The notes under the pieces are model-generated. The model did not search any database. It had not been told where the DNA came from and saw only the letters and a program-made list of their open reading frames with translations. Shown in pieces: positions 59,811 to 60,320 of a stretch of 60,320 nucleotides of DNA. The position numbers and the translations under genes were made by a program. The DNA lies in NCBI GenBank assembly GCA_016717105.1, contig JADKGF010000055.1, positions 1-60,320 of the forward strand, read 5' to 3'. The DNA is from Saprospiraceae bacterium (GTDB lineage: Bacteria > Bacteroidota > Bacteroidia > Chitinophagales > Saprospiraceae). Position 1 is the first letter of the stretch. Each line of letters opens with the position of its first letter.

Positions 59811-60320
59811 CTATGTACATGACAAAAATTTGATGGCTCGTGCAAAATCTCTACTATTATTGGTATATAGAGCCCTCATTATGAATTCGAGTCCTGCTTT
59901 GAAAACACTTTTTGATGGCCTTCCATGCGCTTTGCAGATGAAAATTTCAGGATTTTTTTCTTAATCATCAATCCTGTTATCAGCATCCATGAATAGCTTA
60001 AATGCGATCAATCCAATCAGAGTTTCTATTCTTGAATCTTTGCAAGTGTGTATCCTCCATGTGAAAACCATTCGATTTCATATTTTTAAACATACTTTCT
60101 ATCTGCCATCTCTGCCGTAAACTACTGTCACATCCGTTATCTTTTCTGTGACAAAATGATCAGGTGTTCCGATTTATTTTTATCATTTTTAAACCTAAAT
60201 CCACTAACATAAACTTCCAATTTACCATATTTATATTTTTTATTATTGGAATGTTTGCCTTTCTGGAGTTTGATTTTACTATGTTCTTTACGGATATCTT
60301 TTGACTATCATGGTACACTT
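59811..60320 (-). mobile_element. IS4-type transposase, C-terminal part, frame-broken and cut by the window edge
   Basis: On the minus strand the edge reads VYVSGFRFKNDKNKSEHLII, then LRQRWQIESMFKNMKSNGFH and MEDTHL. This is the Y/R-RWxIExxFxxxKsxGF-ETH segment around the last acidic catalytic residue of IS4-type DDE transposases. The next frame continues RIETLIGLIAFKLFMDADN, then KNPEIFICKAHGRPSKSVFK and AGLEFIMRALYT, and ends AIKFLSCT at a TAG (59811-59813). At least three indels separate these pieces. The element end probably lies near 59792-59810, where a CTACAAAACAGGGAAATCC sequence could be the terminal inverted repeat. The other end is outside the window. Confidence 0.75.

Noticed and set aside
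59746..59964. 72-codon plus-strand ORF near the right edge
   Set aside because: It is antisense to recognisable IS4-type transposase segments on the minus strand and shows no family resemblance itself.
1..60320. CRISPR array, prophage or toxin-antitoxin module
   Set aside because: I saw no regularly spaced identical repeats, no phage structural genes and no recognisable toxin-antitoxin pair.

Overview
The window is AT-rich chromosomal DNA from a member of the Bacteroidota, probably a Saprospiraceae-like lineage (the family-level call is inference). Evidence: a SusC/SusD polysaccharide utilisation locus, PorP/SprF and type IX secretion (T9SS) sorting tails, CHU_C-type C-termini, large beta-propeller/Y_Y_Y sensors, LytTR signalling, and promoters of the TTTG-N17..22-TAnnTTTG type. 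No plasmid or phage genes are visible. One tRNA-Glu gene and one partial IS4-type transposase at the right edge are present.

Layout. 1-1468: broken TPR histidine kinase. 2029-13077 (minus): a beta-glucan utilisation locus in the order susC, susD, two surface glycan-binding lipoproteins, GH16 laminarinase, two GH30 enzymes. A membrane-spanning propeller/LuxR regulator (13418-16315) is divergent from it, and the shared intergenic region carries phased TACTACAT repeats. 16595-17799: arsR-arsM with an operator-like palindrome. 17930-21479: flippase-like membrane protein and a PKD/T9SS protein. 21561-23479: ECF sigma factor and a two-membrane anti-sigma/beta-barrel protein. 23768-34502: a lipoprotein, then an OmpA/PD40 protein, a SprF-like protein and a giant T9SS adhesin (about 2,100 residues) in one overlapping operon. 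34712-38368: cytochrome c, SDR, mlaE-mlaF, a hypothetical gene, tRNA-Glu. 38530-44992: katG, infC-rpmI-rplT, clpC. 45617-48820: STAS protein and a YceI / barrel / YceI cluster. 49040-55365: rbfA, GNAT, recG, and a DUF1501/DUF1800 pair. 55798-59594: LytTR response regulator and propeller-type LytS-like kinase.

The most important caveat is that more than twenty single-base frameshifts interrupt otherwise intact genes, mostly in homopolymers. They include the essential rpmI and the housekeeping genes clpC and katG. They look like residual long-read assembly errors rather than gene decay, so broken genes are annotated here as single reconstructed spans and the break points are given in each entry.

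How the genes work together: the beta-glucan locus binds, cuts and imports a laminarin-like glucan. The giant adhesin, SprF-like protein and OmpA protein form a T9SS surface module. The sigma factor and its barrel-linked anti-sigma protein form a trans-envelope switch. The remainder is housekeeping, arsenic methylation, peroxide defence and envelope maintenance.
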